A stretch of 64,000 bases of DNA, from assembly GCA_028023455.1 (NCBI GenBank), contig JAQFVV010000036.1:3070452-3134451 (forward strand), in the 5' to 3' direction. A model generated the notes under the pieces. The model saw nothing but the letters and a program-made list of their open reading frames with translations, searched no databases and was not told the origin of the DNA. Origin of the DNA: Epiperipatus broadwayi. Taxonomy: Eukaryota > Onychophora > Udeonychophora > Euonychophora > Peripatidae. This document shows positions 1 through 11,224 of this stretch, in pieces (position 1 is the stretch's first letter; each line of letters begins with the position of its first letter). The translations under genes were made by a program, and so were the position numbers.

Positions 1-158
1 TACTAGGATGGGAATCGCACTAGGATTCTTCGATTCTTGAATAATGAATTCTAAGGTAAAATAGCATGGCTCAATTGAGTAGAGTGTTGCCTTAAAATTT
101 ACTATTCAAGAATTTAAAAGACCAGGTTCAATTCCCATACTAATACTGCCACTGGTCA
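1..158 (+). repeat. tRNA-derived SINE-like repeat with inverted partial copy
   Basis: Positions 69-90 read like a Pol III A box (TGGCTCAATTGAGTAGAGTG) and 133-145 like a B box (GGTTCAATTCCC), spaced as in a tRNA gene. Positions 1-55 are a partial reverse complement of 98-150, so two B-box ends face each other. No clean cloverleaf or anticodon arm is visible, so a SINE or decayed tRNA pseudogene fits better than a functional tRNA. The family is not the one at 12.6, 21.8 and 60.4 kb. Confidence 0.4.
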
Positions 159-412
159 GGCCAACAGCATCTGAAATAGAAAGGAGAATAATGTATAAAA
201 AATTAATGAAATACTCTAAAAAGCTTAACACATGGAACAACTTTTTAAAGTCATCTGTTTTAAGACTCAAAGTAAATTTTTTGCCTACTCAAAATATATT
301 CAGAATATTTATTTCAAAAGTTGTAATCCGTATTTTGTCTATTAATTATATATATTTATTTAAGTTTCATAAAATTATAATAATTCGTACAATTATAAAA
401 CAATTAGATTAA

Positions 413-900
413 AATAAAATTAACTGCGCAAACAGACAATTAATATTTACAGTAGTAACTCAAAAAATAAATAATCACCAGCAAACACAATGCTTTATAA
501 CAGATTCTAAATATTTTATTCTAGTACTACCTTGAATTGTAAGCTTAAGTAACCAATGTGAAATAGTTTTTATTAAATCCATATTAAGTGCTATGCCATT
601 TATATCACCAGAATAATGTTAGTTTATGTTCTTCATGAGTTGGGAACATGGATTTGAAAAACATAAACCTTTTGGGTCCTGCAACCATCTTTATAGTTTG
701 TTTAATCTTCAATCTATCAGTCTGAAATTATGTACTGATTAGTATTTGATGTTTAATAGAGCTGCTTTAATTATAATCACTCTTATATTTAATTACAATC
801 ATTCAAAAATACTTTTTTGTAAATATACATATTAATTCTTATTGCGCAATGTCAGCACGTAATACTTAAATAAGCCTAAAACCTTAGTACATGCGCCTTC
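413..900. other. AT-rich sequence, nothing recognised
   Basis: No coding-like stretch, structural RNA or repeat end could be supported here. The short open frame just upstream (191-412) has no recognisable protein character. Confidence 0.5.
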
Positions 901-902
901 AG

Positions 903-1031
903 TGATGTGATGTGATGCACTGTGATTTCTCCTTATATGGAGTCAGGAATCTCTCACCAACTATGCCCAGAGAAACATGTTAGCCACTTTACCTTCCCTT
1001 TCCATTCTCTACCCTAAGTTTTCCCAAATCT
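903..1031 (-). mobile_element. 5'-truncated LINE 3' end (same family as 24-29 kb)
   Basis: On the minus strand this matches the 3' end of the LINE at 23,995-29,330: the last bases of ORF2, the 3' UTR, and a tail of (ATCAC)-type pentamer repeats (903-920 on the plus strand). Shared blocks include the 'gaagtcaagaatctctcagcaa' region of the big copy and the 'gcccagagaaac' block. About 130 bp remain, typical of a severely 5'-truncated target-primed insertion. No target-site duplication is obvious. Confidence 0.7.
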
Positions 1032-1104
1032 AAACGCGATTCGACTTTATAAAGATAAGAGCGGCCCTCTTATCTTCAACCTATTTTTCTATATATATAT
1101 ATAT

Positions 1105-2415
1105 AAACATAAATAATGAGAAATATACGATTTTTCATATTTTATTTTTCATCACAACTATTTTAAAATATTTATATGTTATTCTATTTTTATGTTAAAA
1201 TATTCCTATCTCCAACTAAAAAGATAATCAGCTTATATCTAAGATAGGAGATAAAAGTTTCCAGGTAGTATCTATAATTTAAGTTACTATATTTAAACTG
1301 TATTTTAATCATTTATTTTCCTTTAAAAACAGTAGTTGCTTGATGTTAAAAAAAATGCTATTGGGTTCTAGGAAGCAAAACATTTTTAATCTTACTCAGT
1401 TAAGCATATTCACTAAGTCTTAAACAATTCTTGAAAACAGAAGATGATCAAGAACAGAAAATAATTCTTTAAGACATACACTAGATTAAAGTGAATACCT
1501 ACTAATAGATATATATATAACAATTCACTAGAATAAAACAACAAAATTTTAAAAAATATCTATATAAAATTGAAGATTAATATCCTTTGCTATAGGCATT
1601 TTTTTAAAATTTGTAGTTTTATTGTCCAGATATGATAGTGTGCTGCTTCAGGATGGGTGTGTGTGTGTGCATACACGATATCAAAGGTTGTCTATCATAA
1701 AACAATAACAGAGATGATGAAAATTATAATACATGCACTAGAGCATTATGATAAGAAGCCACCTCAATGTTTAATTTAAGATTTACCATAATACAAATTA
1801 AATAAATCATGTTGTGTGACGTTTGTAATTTGCACAGAATTAAAAATTGAAATATTATTAACATCATTATGCAACTATTTGTTACAAATGAATAAAGTAA
1901 ATAAACAATAAATTTTTACTAGTGCAGTGACAAGCTATAATTTTAAGAAACTAATCTAACCTCAATACCTGCACCCTATTCTTATCTTTTCAAAATCTTT
2001 ATTGTGTGATTTAGATCAAGAGTTTGCTCATATTTAATATTGCCAATTGAATATTATAATAAGGCTCATGCGTGGATATTTGATTACCTTCTCCTTAGAA
2101 TAATAAAGTAAATAAAACATTAAATAAAATAAGCTTAATAACCAACTGTCATTTCAGATAAAAGTTTAGGCTTAATTCTAGATTTTTTTACAATAACTTT
2201 ACTATTTATTCATCTCATATAAGAAAATTTTGTTGACTCCAAAAGACAAAAGCTATTTTTAATAAGCAAAAGAAAAAATATTGAAAAAATTAGCTAAATA
2301 ACAACTAACAAACAACAATATTTAATGTTAAATAAACTTTTGTACCTCAGATTTATTAAAATGTTTTCTTATGAAATTTTACTGCAATATTTAAAATTTT
2401 TTATGTCATCTACAG
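1105..2415. other. AT-rich sequence, nothing recognised
   Basis: Low-complexity AT-rich sequence with a short (TG)n tract near 1,656-1,669. No protein-like frame, RNA gene or repeat boundary is supported. Confidence 0.5.
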
Positions 2416-2422
2416 AATTAAA

Positions 2423-2830
2423 ACAGGCAAAACTCTCTATGCAGAAGTATCACTCAGAGCAAATCAGAGTAATCAATGGATGCCAGATGACTTATGCATA
2501 AAATTCCTATCTAGTGCCTACTCATCCAATATCCCTGACTAGTTTCTAGCTTGAGGTGAGGAGCCTTGGATCTGAGAACACTGCAACTAAATTCACCTAA
2601 GATCTGAGTGCAGCGCTCTCAGATCCAAGGCTCTTCCCTGATGAAAACCACAAGCTAAAAACTAGTCTGGGGATATTGGATGAGTAGGCACTAGATAGGG
2701 ATTTTATGCTGGCATCCATTGATTACTCTGGCTTGACTAAATGGCACAACTATATGGAGAGTATTGCCTGCTTTAATAACAAATATGAGAAAGCATAAGA
2801 AATGATGATCAGGTGATGTTTAGTGGCTCA
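2423..2830. repeat. Palindromic family A retrozyme-like repeat, both ribozymes decayed
   Basis: Two diverged family A copies face each other. The minus copy covers about 2,423-2,590 and the plus copy about 2,605-2,830. They share the marker 'ggcaaaactctct' at the outer ends and the ribozyme region near the centre. The plus hammerhead begins CTGATGA at 2,638 but has AAAAC in place of the essential GAAAC. The minus copy has lost the CUGAUGA block. Both are predicted inactive. The outer tail carries a changed form of the family's GATCATGTGAT motif near 2,809. Confidence 0.7.
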
Positions 2831-2834
2831 TCTA

Positions 2835-4200
2835 CAGAATTCATTTTTATCTATCTAATTTAAATTAATATTCTTTTTCAACTGAAATCTAAAAATAATC
2901 TCAACTGTAATAATATACCGTGGCAATATATATCACTATTAAAATGCCCCAAGTGGTTTGATGCAAAGCATCAACTGTGGAGTATAAGGTCCTCAGATCA
3001 ATTTCAGATCTGCTCTTTCTGGTTCTCTAACTTCTTACAAATTCTAAGCAGTAAAGCACTCAATTATTTATTTATTTTTACGGTTAGAACAGAGTTTAAA
3101 TTTCTCTTTTAAAAGTATATACAGTCAGGGTACTTATACATTATTTTATTGAGAATGTATCTTTTTTTTCATGACATTGAATCCCGTATAGCATAATAAT
3201 ACACTTTCTAAGCCTTCAAAAAACTTGTTTTCAATACTACTGCTTCAAGTATACATGTAAAATATTATTTAAATAATCTGCATTGCTTTCTAATGGAGTA
3301 GATATTTTATGCAAACTTCTTAATCCAATTAGTTACAGAAATATCCAGCACTTTCTAGTCTGGTATATAAATAGTACACATCTCAGCAATAAACATTAAA
3401 ACATGTATTTTACTATAGTATATAATTTATAAAAATCTAAATTAAGTAAAAAATGCATCATATACCATCATCTTTCATATAACTTCAAAGTAATATCTAT
3501 AATATACACAGAAAAATAAACACTGAAATATATTTGCTTATCAATACATCATTCAAAGATCTGCTGTTATTGTAAAACTGAACTGATTTTAACAAACTTG
3601 ATTATATGATTATAGTCAATCCACAAGGTATTAAAAGTGGATAAAAACCAGTCCCTATATTGCACCAGAGTGGTATAGTAAAAATTACATTATACCGATA
3701 TATGGCTATAAATTGATTATATGATATTTAACAATAAATAAAGATAACTTGAAAACTAAATAAATGTACTAATTTTATATGAAAAATATGTCTACAATAA
3801 CCAGTTATTTATTCCTTTATTCAATAATATTAATTATTATAATAAATTATCTTTTCATTCAGTGGACATTTAATTTTTATAACTGTATAAATATAATTCA
3901 AATCTAAATATTTGAAATAATTTTTAAATTCTTTTGCAATTTTAGACATAATATAAACATCTAGAAATATTTTTCTTAATTATATCGTAACTGGAAAATT
4001 AATTAAAATAGAAAGAGAATTCTTATTAAACCAGAGAAAATGTACAAAGAACTATATCACCCATATATCAATAAAATAATCCATATCACTTACTTATAAT
4101 AGCTAAGCAATGTTGAAGACATTAATACTTATATAAAATATCTAAAGAATTTTGTCATATTTTACAGATCACTATATTAATAAAAAAATTGTTCAATCTC
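2835..4200. other. AT-rich sequence, nothing recognised
   Basis: No gene-like or repeat structure could be supported. Base composition is uniform and AT-rich, with no long open frame. Confidence 0.5.
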
Positions 4201-4202
4201 GC

Positions 4203-4490
4203 AACAATACATTTCATGTTGTACTTTTATATTGGACTATTTCCATTCCATCATCTAATATGTGTATTAAATGTCTTTAAAAAAATTTAACTTTATTAAA
4301 ATATTCCTAATATATTCAACTGTTAGTAATAGCACATCAAACAACAGTTGAATATATTAGGAATATTTAAATAAAGTTAAATCTTTCTAAAGACATTCAA
4401 TATGTATATTAGATGATGGCAATAGTCCAATACAAAAATACAATTAAAACAACATCATCACAAACCTTCAGGAAAACAATACATTTCATG
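4203..4490. mobile_element. Hairpin retroposon-like element with 16-bp target duplication
   Basis: A palindrome with arms of about 100 bp (about 4,225-4,322 and 4,343-4,440) and a short loop is followed by a roughly 30-bp unpaired tail. The whole is bounded by the identical 16-mer AACAATACATTTCATG at 4,203-4,218 and 4,475-4,490. A long direct duplication suggests target-primed or similar retroposition rather than cut-and-paste transposition with a 2-9 bp duplication. A half copy of the arm end recurs at 37,548-37,582. No hammerhead core is visible. Confidence 0.6.
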
Positions 4491-4491
4491 C

Positions 4492-5725
4492 TCTGGTTTT
4501 GACTTTTACACTAGAAACAATTCATACTAATCAACCGAGCAATATTATTGTTATTTAATTATCTATACTAGCTATTGATTTTTTTTTTTTTACTAATAAC
4601 ATATTTAAACTATTTCAAAATACTCTACATGGCACACGAAGTGTTAATTCCTTTTCAAATATAAAATATAAGGAATCATTAATATATATATATATTAAAT
4701 TCGTATTATTACATGAGACACAAAGTTACATTAAATTTGAATACAGCATTTGATAAAATACATTTAATCTAAATGAAAAATATAATTAAAATGATGGAGT
4801 TCACGAATTTTTGAGATAAAAAAAAACTATTTTTATCAGTAACATTTAATCACAATTTGAAGTGAGCAAAACTCATGAGTAGAGAATATCCTTTGGCGTG
4901 TGTGTGTGTGTGTGTGCATTCTAAATATAAAAATCTATTTGAAATCATAATTTCAAAAAGAAAGTAATATTTTCTAACAGAATTACAAATACCACTCATT
5001 CTAATTTACAATTCATGTTAGTAAACAATGCCAAACAATGAATCTTCTTTCAGGTAATATTAAACCATGGTATAAATCTTTTGAGCATTAAGCTAAACTT
5101 AAGTAAACATATTCTAAAGTATCTTTTTACATTTATACTATAATATGAAACATCAGATTTAAAATAATTCGAGTAAACCATGAATCTTTAATAAAAAATT
5201 TATCAGTTTGCGAAGATAAAAGATTTTATTTATATAGCTAGTCAAAGATCTGTTCAACAGCCCTTTTTAAAAAAAACGGAAGTCATTGTTTATTAAGCTG
5301 GCCAATAGCAGAATTTATAAGTTTTTAATATTTTCTTCGTTCACGTTATACACTAAAGCCACAATAATCAGATGACTAAATACTGATAAACAGAACTTCT
5401 AGATAGGATGACTGTAAATGAATTACCTGGAAAAAATGCTGTGTGTTTTGAACCTAAACAATATGTTCAAGGTTAGTACAGCCAGAATTTATGTGTATAC
5501 ATAAATCATCATGTGGGTGGGAGATGCATTCAAACTTGGTTTTTGTTTTAAGAACATAGGAATAGTCTCAATACATGATATCAGTCTACAGCTATAAAAG
5601 TCTGACAGTAAACATTCTTCTGCATTGAATAATTGATATCTGTGCTTAACACAATGTTGAATGATAGAGAATTAAAAGCTACAAGTTTTTATATCAAGGA
5701 AACATAAAAATTAACTGATTACCAA
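4492..5725. other. AT-rich sequence with (TG)n tract
   Basis: A (GT)n microsatellite sits at 4,898-4,916 and a short (AT)n near 4,683-4,696. Nothing else is recognised. Confidence 0.5.
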
Positions 5726-5729
5726 AAAC

Positions 5730-5909
5730 GAAGCTGTTATGAGCAGTCTGGTTCTCAAACATAACTTGACAAAGTGAGAAACTTCATAAGAAGCTGGTAT
5801 GAGCAGTCTGGTTCTCAAACCTAACTTGACAAAGTGAGAAACTTCATACGAAGCTGGTATGAGCAGTCTGGTTCTCAAACCTAACTTGAAAAAGTGAGAA
5901 ACTTCATAG
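5730..5909 (+). repeat. Three tandem copies of a 60-bp unit
   Basis: The unit beginning GAAGCTGKTATGAGCAGTC repeats exactly every 60 bp, three times, with few substitutions between copies. Low divergence suggests recent expansion. It abuts a family A fragment. It has no open-frame conservation or known motif. Confidence 0.95.
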
Positions 5910-5914
5910 TATTA

Positions 5915-6115
5915 TTTAAACAGGCAAAACTCTCTATACATATTGCCACTCAGTGTAAGCAAGAGTAATCAATGGATGCCAGAAGGCTTGTGCATAAAAT
6001 CCCCACCTAGTGCCTACTCATCCAATATCCCCAGATTAGTTTCTGGCTTTTGGCCTTCATCAGTAAGGAGCCTTGTATCGTGATAGTGATCATGTGATGT
6101 TTATAGGATTATTTA
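5915..6115 (-). repeat. Family A retrozyme-like repeat with hammerhead
   Basis: The minus-strand family A copy has its 3' marker ('ggcaaaactctct' on the plus strand) at about 5,922 and its hammerhead at 6,028-6,069. After 6,080 it jumps to the tail of an oppositely oriented copy carrying GATCATGTGAT at 6,088-6,098. The structure is therefore a palindrome with most of one arm deleted. Confidence 0.75.
6028..6069 (-). ncRNA. Type I hammerhead ribozyme, family A, slightly diverged
   Basis: On the minus strand the order is UCCUUA (stem I), CUGAUGA, AGGC-CAAAA-GCCA (stem II, first pair A-A mismatched), GAAAC, UA, AUC (cleavage triplet) and UGGGGA (stem I partner). All invariant core bases are present and the triplet AUC fits the NUH rule. 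Stem III is minimal (A15.1-U16.1). Activity is plausible but weaker than for the 46.8-kb copy. Confidence 0.7.
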
Positions 6116-6312
6116 ACAGGGTAGTATTATATTTTTGCAATATTATAGCAATCCTACCAACTTAATACATATTTTAAGATTTTTCAAAAATCACAAAATG
6201 TTAGCTGTTCAATTAAGAAAATTTACTTAATTATATATGTAAATAAGATATATATTTTATATAGCATGATGTTTTAAATTGTAATAATAATCAGCATTAA
6301 GCTAATGCACAT

Positions 6313-6711
6313 GCACTTTGTGGATGTTAACAATAAATGAATACTCTCATTTTTCAAATCCAAGATAAAGTCTTTGTGAAAGAATAGAATGAATCCACCT
6401 ATTCCTTCAACCCAAATGCTTAAGTATGGGCAAATCTTAAGTATCTGAAAATGAGAGCATGAAGATATTAAACAATCACTTTATTGTAAATTCTAGTAAA
6501 TTTCACAGATGTCATTCATTCAGACATAGTAAAAGTAATTTAAAGTGATTGTTTAATATCTTCATGCTATCATTTTAAGATACTTAAGATTTGCCCATAA
6601 TTAAGCATTTGGATTGAAGGAATAGGTGGATTTATTCTATTCTTTCACAAAGGCTTTATCTTGGATTTGAAAAATGAGAGTATTCATTTATTGTTAACAT
6701 CCACTAAATGC
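6313..6711. repeat. Foldback element with about 170-bp arms
   Basis: Left arm 6,313-6,482 and right arm 6,541-6,711 are reverse complements at high identity, around a loop of about 58 bp. Outer ends read GTGGATGTTAAC and GTTAACATCCAC. No transposase is encoded. It resembles a MITE or foldback element. I could not define a target-site duplication, and it shows no hammerhead core. Confidence 0.85.
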
Positions 6712-8175
6712 CGATTATTATTAATTATATATATAAACCCAATATACATAACATTAAACTGGAAATAATTATAATAAAATCATCCTTAATAATTTTAAGC
6801 AATCTAGCCAATCACTTTGCTAATTGCATCAAAGATTTGGAATTACTGAATTATATAATAAGTGATTGGCTAAATTTTTATGTTATTCAAGCCATCAAAT
6901 TGATTGTCTGGATTGTTTAATCTTATTAAGAAGTATTTCTGAGCAATGTTTATATCAAATCTACTTTGCAAATAAAACATGATTTGCTTTGGTCTGCTTC
7001 TTACATAACTAGAAGATTGCTATTAAACAGATTGAACTTTCAATCCAAATTATATATCAGTGATGGGTAAATATTTTAGCAATGAAAGTTACATATATTA
7101 TTTGTCGTACATTTTTGAATATTCATCAGCACAACAGTCACTTTTGGTATTAAAGCTAGTAGTAGCAACTCAGGCCATCAAATATCGAAAAAGTTTTTAT
7201 CAAACAAATTTATTCATGTCATCACTCCTTTTTAAAAGCTTTTAAATGTCTGCTTTTACTTATCTTTAAAGCATTTATAAGATAAAGTATTCTAATACTG
7301 ATATATGCAAACCTACTGTAGATCATTAATATAAACATTTAGGGAGAACACAATAAAAATCCATACTTATATTGTCTTTGAAACCACACAAAGTAGTGTT
7401 GAGCTTGCAAGCTGCAGTTTGCGTATCCTTGTTATATGTTAACAAAGTTTCATGCAAGTTTTAAAATATTTCTAATTATAAAAACTTTACACTGATTCAT
7501 TGTAAATCAAAAGTTTTCACATATGTTAGTTTGTACAGAAATTGTGGATGTAATCAGTGAAATAGTTAATAGCTTCATGCTTTCGAATCAAAATGCTTTA
7601 GATTCACCCATATAATTAGAAATTAGGTCGGAGATAAGCATGGTGACCTGGCTGCTCTTGTCTTTTTAAAGTCATTAATCTTGTGTTTAGATTTGTAGAA
7701 GTCCCTATTGTCACATTTTAGGTGCATAATCTTAAGGTTATAGCTGTATTATATATTATAACTGATAATGTAACTTCAAAAAATGGAATTAATCTCTGAT
7801 CATGTCTATACTCTTGTGAGGACGTGATTGAAAATAAAGCATTGCAGTTATACAAATAACATTCACTTTATTAGCAGGGGATTAACTGGTATTTAAAAAT
7901 ATGATGTTTAGTCACAAAATGAGCAGAAATTAACTCTATTTTGTAATGTTAAATTACTAGCCACACCAAACAAGCCTTTGTTAGCATCTAATTTAAATTA
8001 AAAGTGCAACCTACTTAATATTTATGGTTGGACTTTTTATCCATGTATGAACTGGGGAAATAAAATGAAAAGGGAGTGAGTTTATATTTGCAAAGTAAAT
8101 TTGACAATGAAGGGCAATGCATTTGTGTAAATAGTATTTGGAAAGTTTATCATCATTCCAATGATAACATTATAA
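6712..8175. other. AT-rich sequence, nothing recognised
   Basis: No supported gene or repeat. The short open frames here (for example 6,708-6,920 and 7,060-7,245) have composition expected of AT-rich noise. Confidence 0.5.
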
Positions 8176-8177
8176 GA

Positions 8178-8202
8178 TATATATATATATATATATATAT
8201 AT
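8178..8202. repeat. (AT)n microsatellite bordering a PLE
   Basis: An (AT) dinucleotide tract lies directly against the 5' truncation point of the Penelope-like element. Confidence 0.95.
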
Positions 8203-9772
8203 GTTATTCTTTGGTCTATTTTTGATAAAATTGTTTATTTTCGATCTGTTAAGGATTCGGAATTTAAAACTTTGAAACAAAAGAAGAAATTTGCTTTATT
8301 GATAAGTAGAAAGGAAAAACAATTTACTAATAATACTGTAAATGATTTATATGTAAAAAATTTATCCCATCGTAAACATTCTTGTGATGAAATTTCTCTG
8401 TTGGAAAAGGGTTTTAATTATGCTTTGGCTCCTAAACATATTCCAGTTGAAAATATTATATGCAATATAGAATCTTCCTTTAAAAATATAGACTTACACA
8501 CAGCTGATCTTATTAGATTTGAAGTTTGTGATGTCTTAAAAAATATGAAACCACCAAAAAATAATTTATCTAAAGGAGAATTTATTGCACTTCAAAATTT
8601 AAAAAAAGATGATTCAATTGTTGTTATTCCAGCAGATAAGAGTAATTCTACTGTTGTTCTTGATCGTTTGGATTATAATAATAAAATTGTAGATTTATTA
8701 AATGGTGGAACTTATAAAAAGATTATTAGAGATCCTCTGACATATTTAGAAAAAAAGGCTAAATGTCTTATCAAACGTTCTAGTATAGATGAAGATATGA
8801 AAATTAAAATTTCTCCAAGAGAAGGTTCTTCATTATATCCTAAATTTTATGGTTTGTCTAAAATTCATAAACCTGAGATACCATTGTGACCTATTGTGTG
8901 TGCTGTAGGCTCTCCCACCCATGCTTTGGCTAGATATTTAGCCCAATGCTTACAGCCATTGACAGACAAGATTCCATCAAGAATTAAAAATTCAAGCCAT
9001 TTTATTTCATTAATTAAAAACTTAAAACTAACTGGAACTGATTTATTGGTTAGTTTTGATGTTTCTTCTATGTTTACTAATATTCCTAATGAAGAAGCAT
9101 TAAATATAATAGCTCAGTACAATGATTTACCTGATTTTATTATTCCATTAGCAAAGCATTGCCTTGAAAATACATTTTTTGTTTATAACTCTCAACTGTT
9201 TAAACAAATTAAAGGACTTTCTATGGGATCCCCACTGTCACCTGTCATTGCTGATCTTTTCATGGACAATTTTGAAAGTCAAGTATTATGTGCAGCTACT
9301 AAAAAAACCTTCTATTTGGTTTAGATATGTGGATGATACTTTTGTCATATGGCCTCATGGAATTGATTCTTTAAATTCTTTTCTTGCTTTTATAAATAAT
9401 TGGCATCCAAATATTAAATTTACTATGGAAGTGGAAAATAACAGATCACTTTCTTTTCTAGATGTTTTAATTGCAAGAAAATGTGATGAAACATTGTCAA
9501 TATCAGTTTACAGAAAATCCGCTCATACAAACAGATATCTTAATTTTAATTCTCATCATCATCCTGCACAAATTTTTTCTGTAGCTAAAAATCTTTTCAC
9601 TAGTGTTTATAAATTATCTGATAAAGAACATCTTTCTCAAGAAATAGAACTTACAAAAAGTATTCTGCTTTCTAATAATTATAATAAAAACATCATATGT
9701 AAGGCTTTATATAACATTAATACTAAAAAAAAAAAAAAGATAGAATTGATAATTCCTCTTTTAATAGAGTAA
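8203..9772 (+). pseudogene. PLE reverse transcriptase, frameshifted
   Basis: The frame is open through the AT tract and continues into recognisable PLE reverse transcriptase. The N-terminal linker has IVVIPADKSNSTVVLD, then YGLSKIHKP. A TGA stop at 8,887-8,889 falls where PLEs normally have Arg in 'PLRPIV', so a CGA-to-TGA change is likely. Then follow motif A (SFDVSSMFTNIP), motif B (KGLSMGSPLSP) and catalytic motif C (RYVDDTF, near 9,325-9,345), then LSFLDVLI. Between motifs B and C the frame changes at the A7 run near 9,302-9,308. A second change occurs at the A12 run at 9,727-9,738. All three catalytic aspartates remain. The enzyme would copy element RNA by target-primed synthesis. It cannot be translated as it stands. 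Confidence 0.9.
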
Positions 9773-10480
9773 TTTTGCCTTACATTAGGGGGGTTACTGA
9801 TAAAATTAGTAGAAGACTATCTTGTTTTAATATAAAGACCACTTTTTCTATTGGCAAAAAAATTGGTGATTTTTTTGTATAAACCTAAAGACAGAATATT
9901 TTTGGAACACCAAGGAGTTTATGAAATTCCGTATTTCCAGTGCTCAAGAGGCTATGTGGGTCAGTCTAATAGATGAATTAATGTCAGAATTAAGGAACAT
10001 AAAAATGCTTTTTATCAAAAAATTAGCACATCAGTTTTTACTTCCCATTATTTAGAAACTGGTCACAAACCTAATTTTGACAATACAAAAATACTTGCTA
10101 ATTTGGGAAGATATGATTTAAGAACCATGAGAGAGTCAATTGAAATATTAAAGAGACCCACTGGTTTAAATAGAACTGATGAAGCACAACGTATTCCAGA
10201 TATGTGGATACCTCTCATTTTATCCAACATTAACTTAAAATTAATAGATAAAAATACTGAGGGAAATAAACATTTTGATAAGCCTCATATTGTGAATGCT
10301 GAACTTGAATCTCATTTCTCATCTCACACACAGTCACGTTATTTGTTAAGATCTAAGTTTTTCTTTCAAAAGTTAACGGTGATAATGGCAGTTGCTATTC
10401 CGTCGAAATATCGGTGTTTAATGGAAAACAATACACGGTATAGCCCAAAAAGTTATAATTTATATATATATGTGTGTGTG
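8203..10480 (+). mobile_element. Penelope-like retroelement, 5'-truncated, nearly complete coding part
   Basis: This carries the two hallmark domains of endonuclease-bearing Penelope-like elements in the usual order: a reverse transcriptase followed by a C-terminal GIY-YIG nuclease. Coding similarity begins immediately after an (AT)n tract and ends near another AT tract (10,458-10,477), so the insertion sits in AT microsatellite DNA. The reading frame is broken by two TGA codons and three single-base shifts, all shifts in homopolymers. I did not find a hammerhead in its flanks, although hammerheads are known in many PLE terminal repeats and could have been lost by truncation. Confidence 0.9.
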
Positions 10481-10500
10481 ATAAAAATAGCTTATTAAAC
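9877..10500 (+). pseudogene. PLE GIY-YIG endonuclease domain, one stop codon
   Basis: This continues the PLE polyprotein after a frame change at the T7 run near 9,869. The GIY-YIG core reads GVYEIPYFQ then RGYVGQSNR. Next comes a TGA at 9,974-9,976 where the family has a second Arg, again explained by CGA to TGA. Then follow RIKEHKNAF, a conserved His-rich segment (SHYLETGH) and RESIEI, whose first Glu matches the catalytic glutamate of the fold. In this family the nuclease nicks the target to prime reverse transcription. The frame stays open to 10,498, past the usual end, and runs into an AT-rich tail. Only the single stop disables this part. Confidence 0.85.
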
Positions 10501-11085
10501 TTTTTGACCATTTCAATATAAAAAAAGATTTACACTACTAAAGACATTACTATCGCAATAGTTTGTAAAGACATTGTTTTCTTTATATTCAATCATATTT
10601 GAGCCATAAATAAAAAGTTATTATGAAAAATGAATTTGTCTAGGGTTGCAAATGTAGAAGTTTTAACTTCATAGAGCAGTAATTGGCATAAAAATAAAAA
10701 GGCAAACACATTCTTGTGGAATTTGTTAAGTTACTTATGATAAGCTTCTGATTGATAAGAGACATTTCTTCTAAGATAATAAGCAAATTTCCAGTAAATT
10801 ATATAATTTATGTCCCATTAAAATTATATAGCCAATATAGAATTATCCTTCAATGGAAAATGTCTTTTCTTGCTCCATTCTTTTTAATATTCTAATGAAA
10901 CATTCTTCCAAATGATATTTATTTGCCATTCACTTGTTTTAACTTCTTAAAGGTACATCATAGCCAGAGCATGGCATTAAAAATTATTTAAAATGATAAT
11001 AAGAAAGAATGTGTAAGTGAAGTGTGAGTCTAGACACCTAGCTATACCACTTTTCCATGTGATATCTAGAAAATTAAAGACTAAT
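10501..11085. other. AT-rich sequence, nothing recognised
   Basis: No gene, RNA or repeat boundary is supported between the PLE end and the palindrome at 11.09 kb. Confidence 0.5.
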
Positions 11086-11086
11086 T

Positions 11087-11224
11087 AATATAAAGTTCAT
11101 AGGTATATGGAATAGCTTCCATGTCTCCTCATAAATGAATTTTGATGAAAGAGATAAACTACTATCATCAAAATTCATTTATGAGGAAACATGGAAGCTA
11201 TTCCACACATCTATAAACTTTATA
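11087..11224. repeat. Short palindrome, about 60-bp arms
   Basis: The arm at 11,090-11,150 is the near-perfect reverse complement of 11,165-11,223 ('ggaatagcttccatgt' against 'acatggaagctattcc'). It encodes nothing recognisable and has no hammerhead core. It could be a small foldback element. Confidence 0.85.

Noticed and set aside
66-150. Functional tRNA gene
   Set aside because: A and B boxes are present, but no acceptor stem or anticodon arm can be drawn.
10375-10440. Possible hammerhead after the first PLE's nuclease ('gtgataatggcagttgc' then 'gtcgaaatatcgg')
   Set aside because: The core would need CTGATGA but reads GTGATAA, and the segment between it and GAAA cannot form stem II. This motif looks like the conserved end of the PLE coding region.
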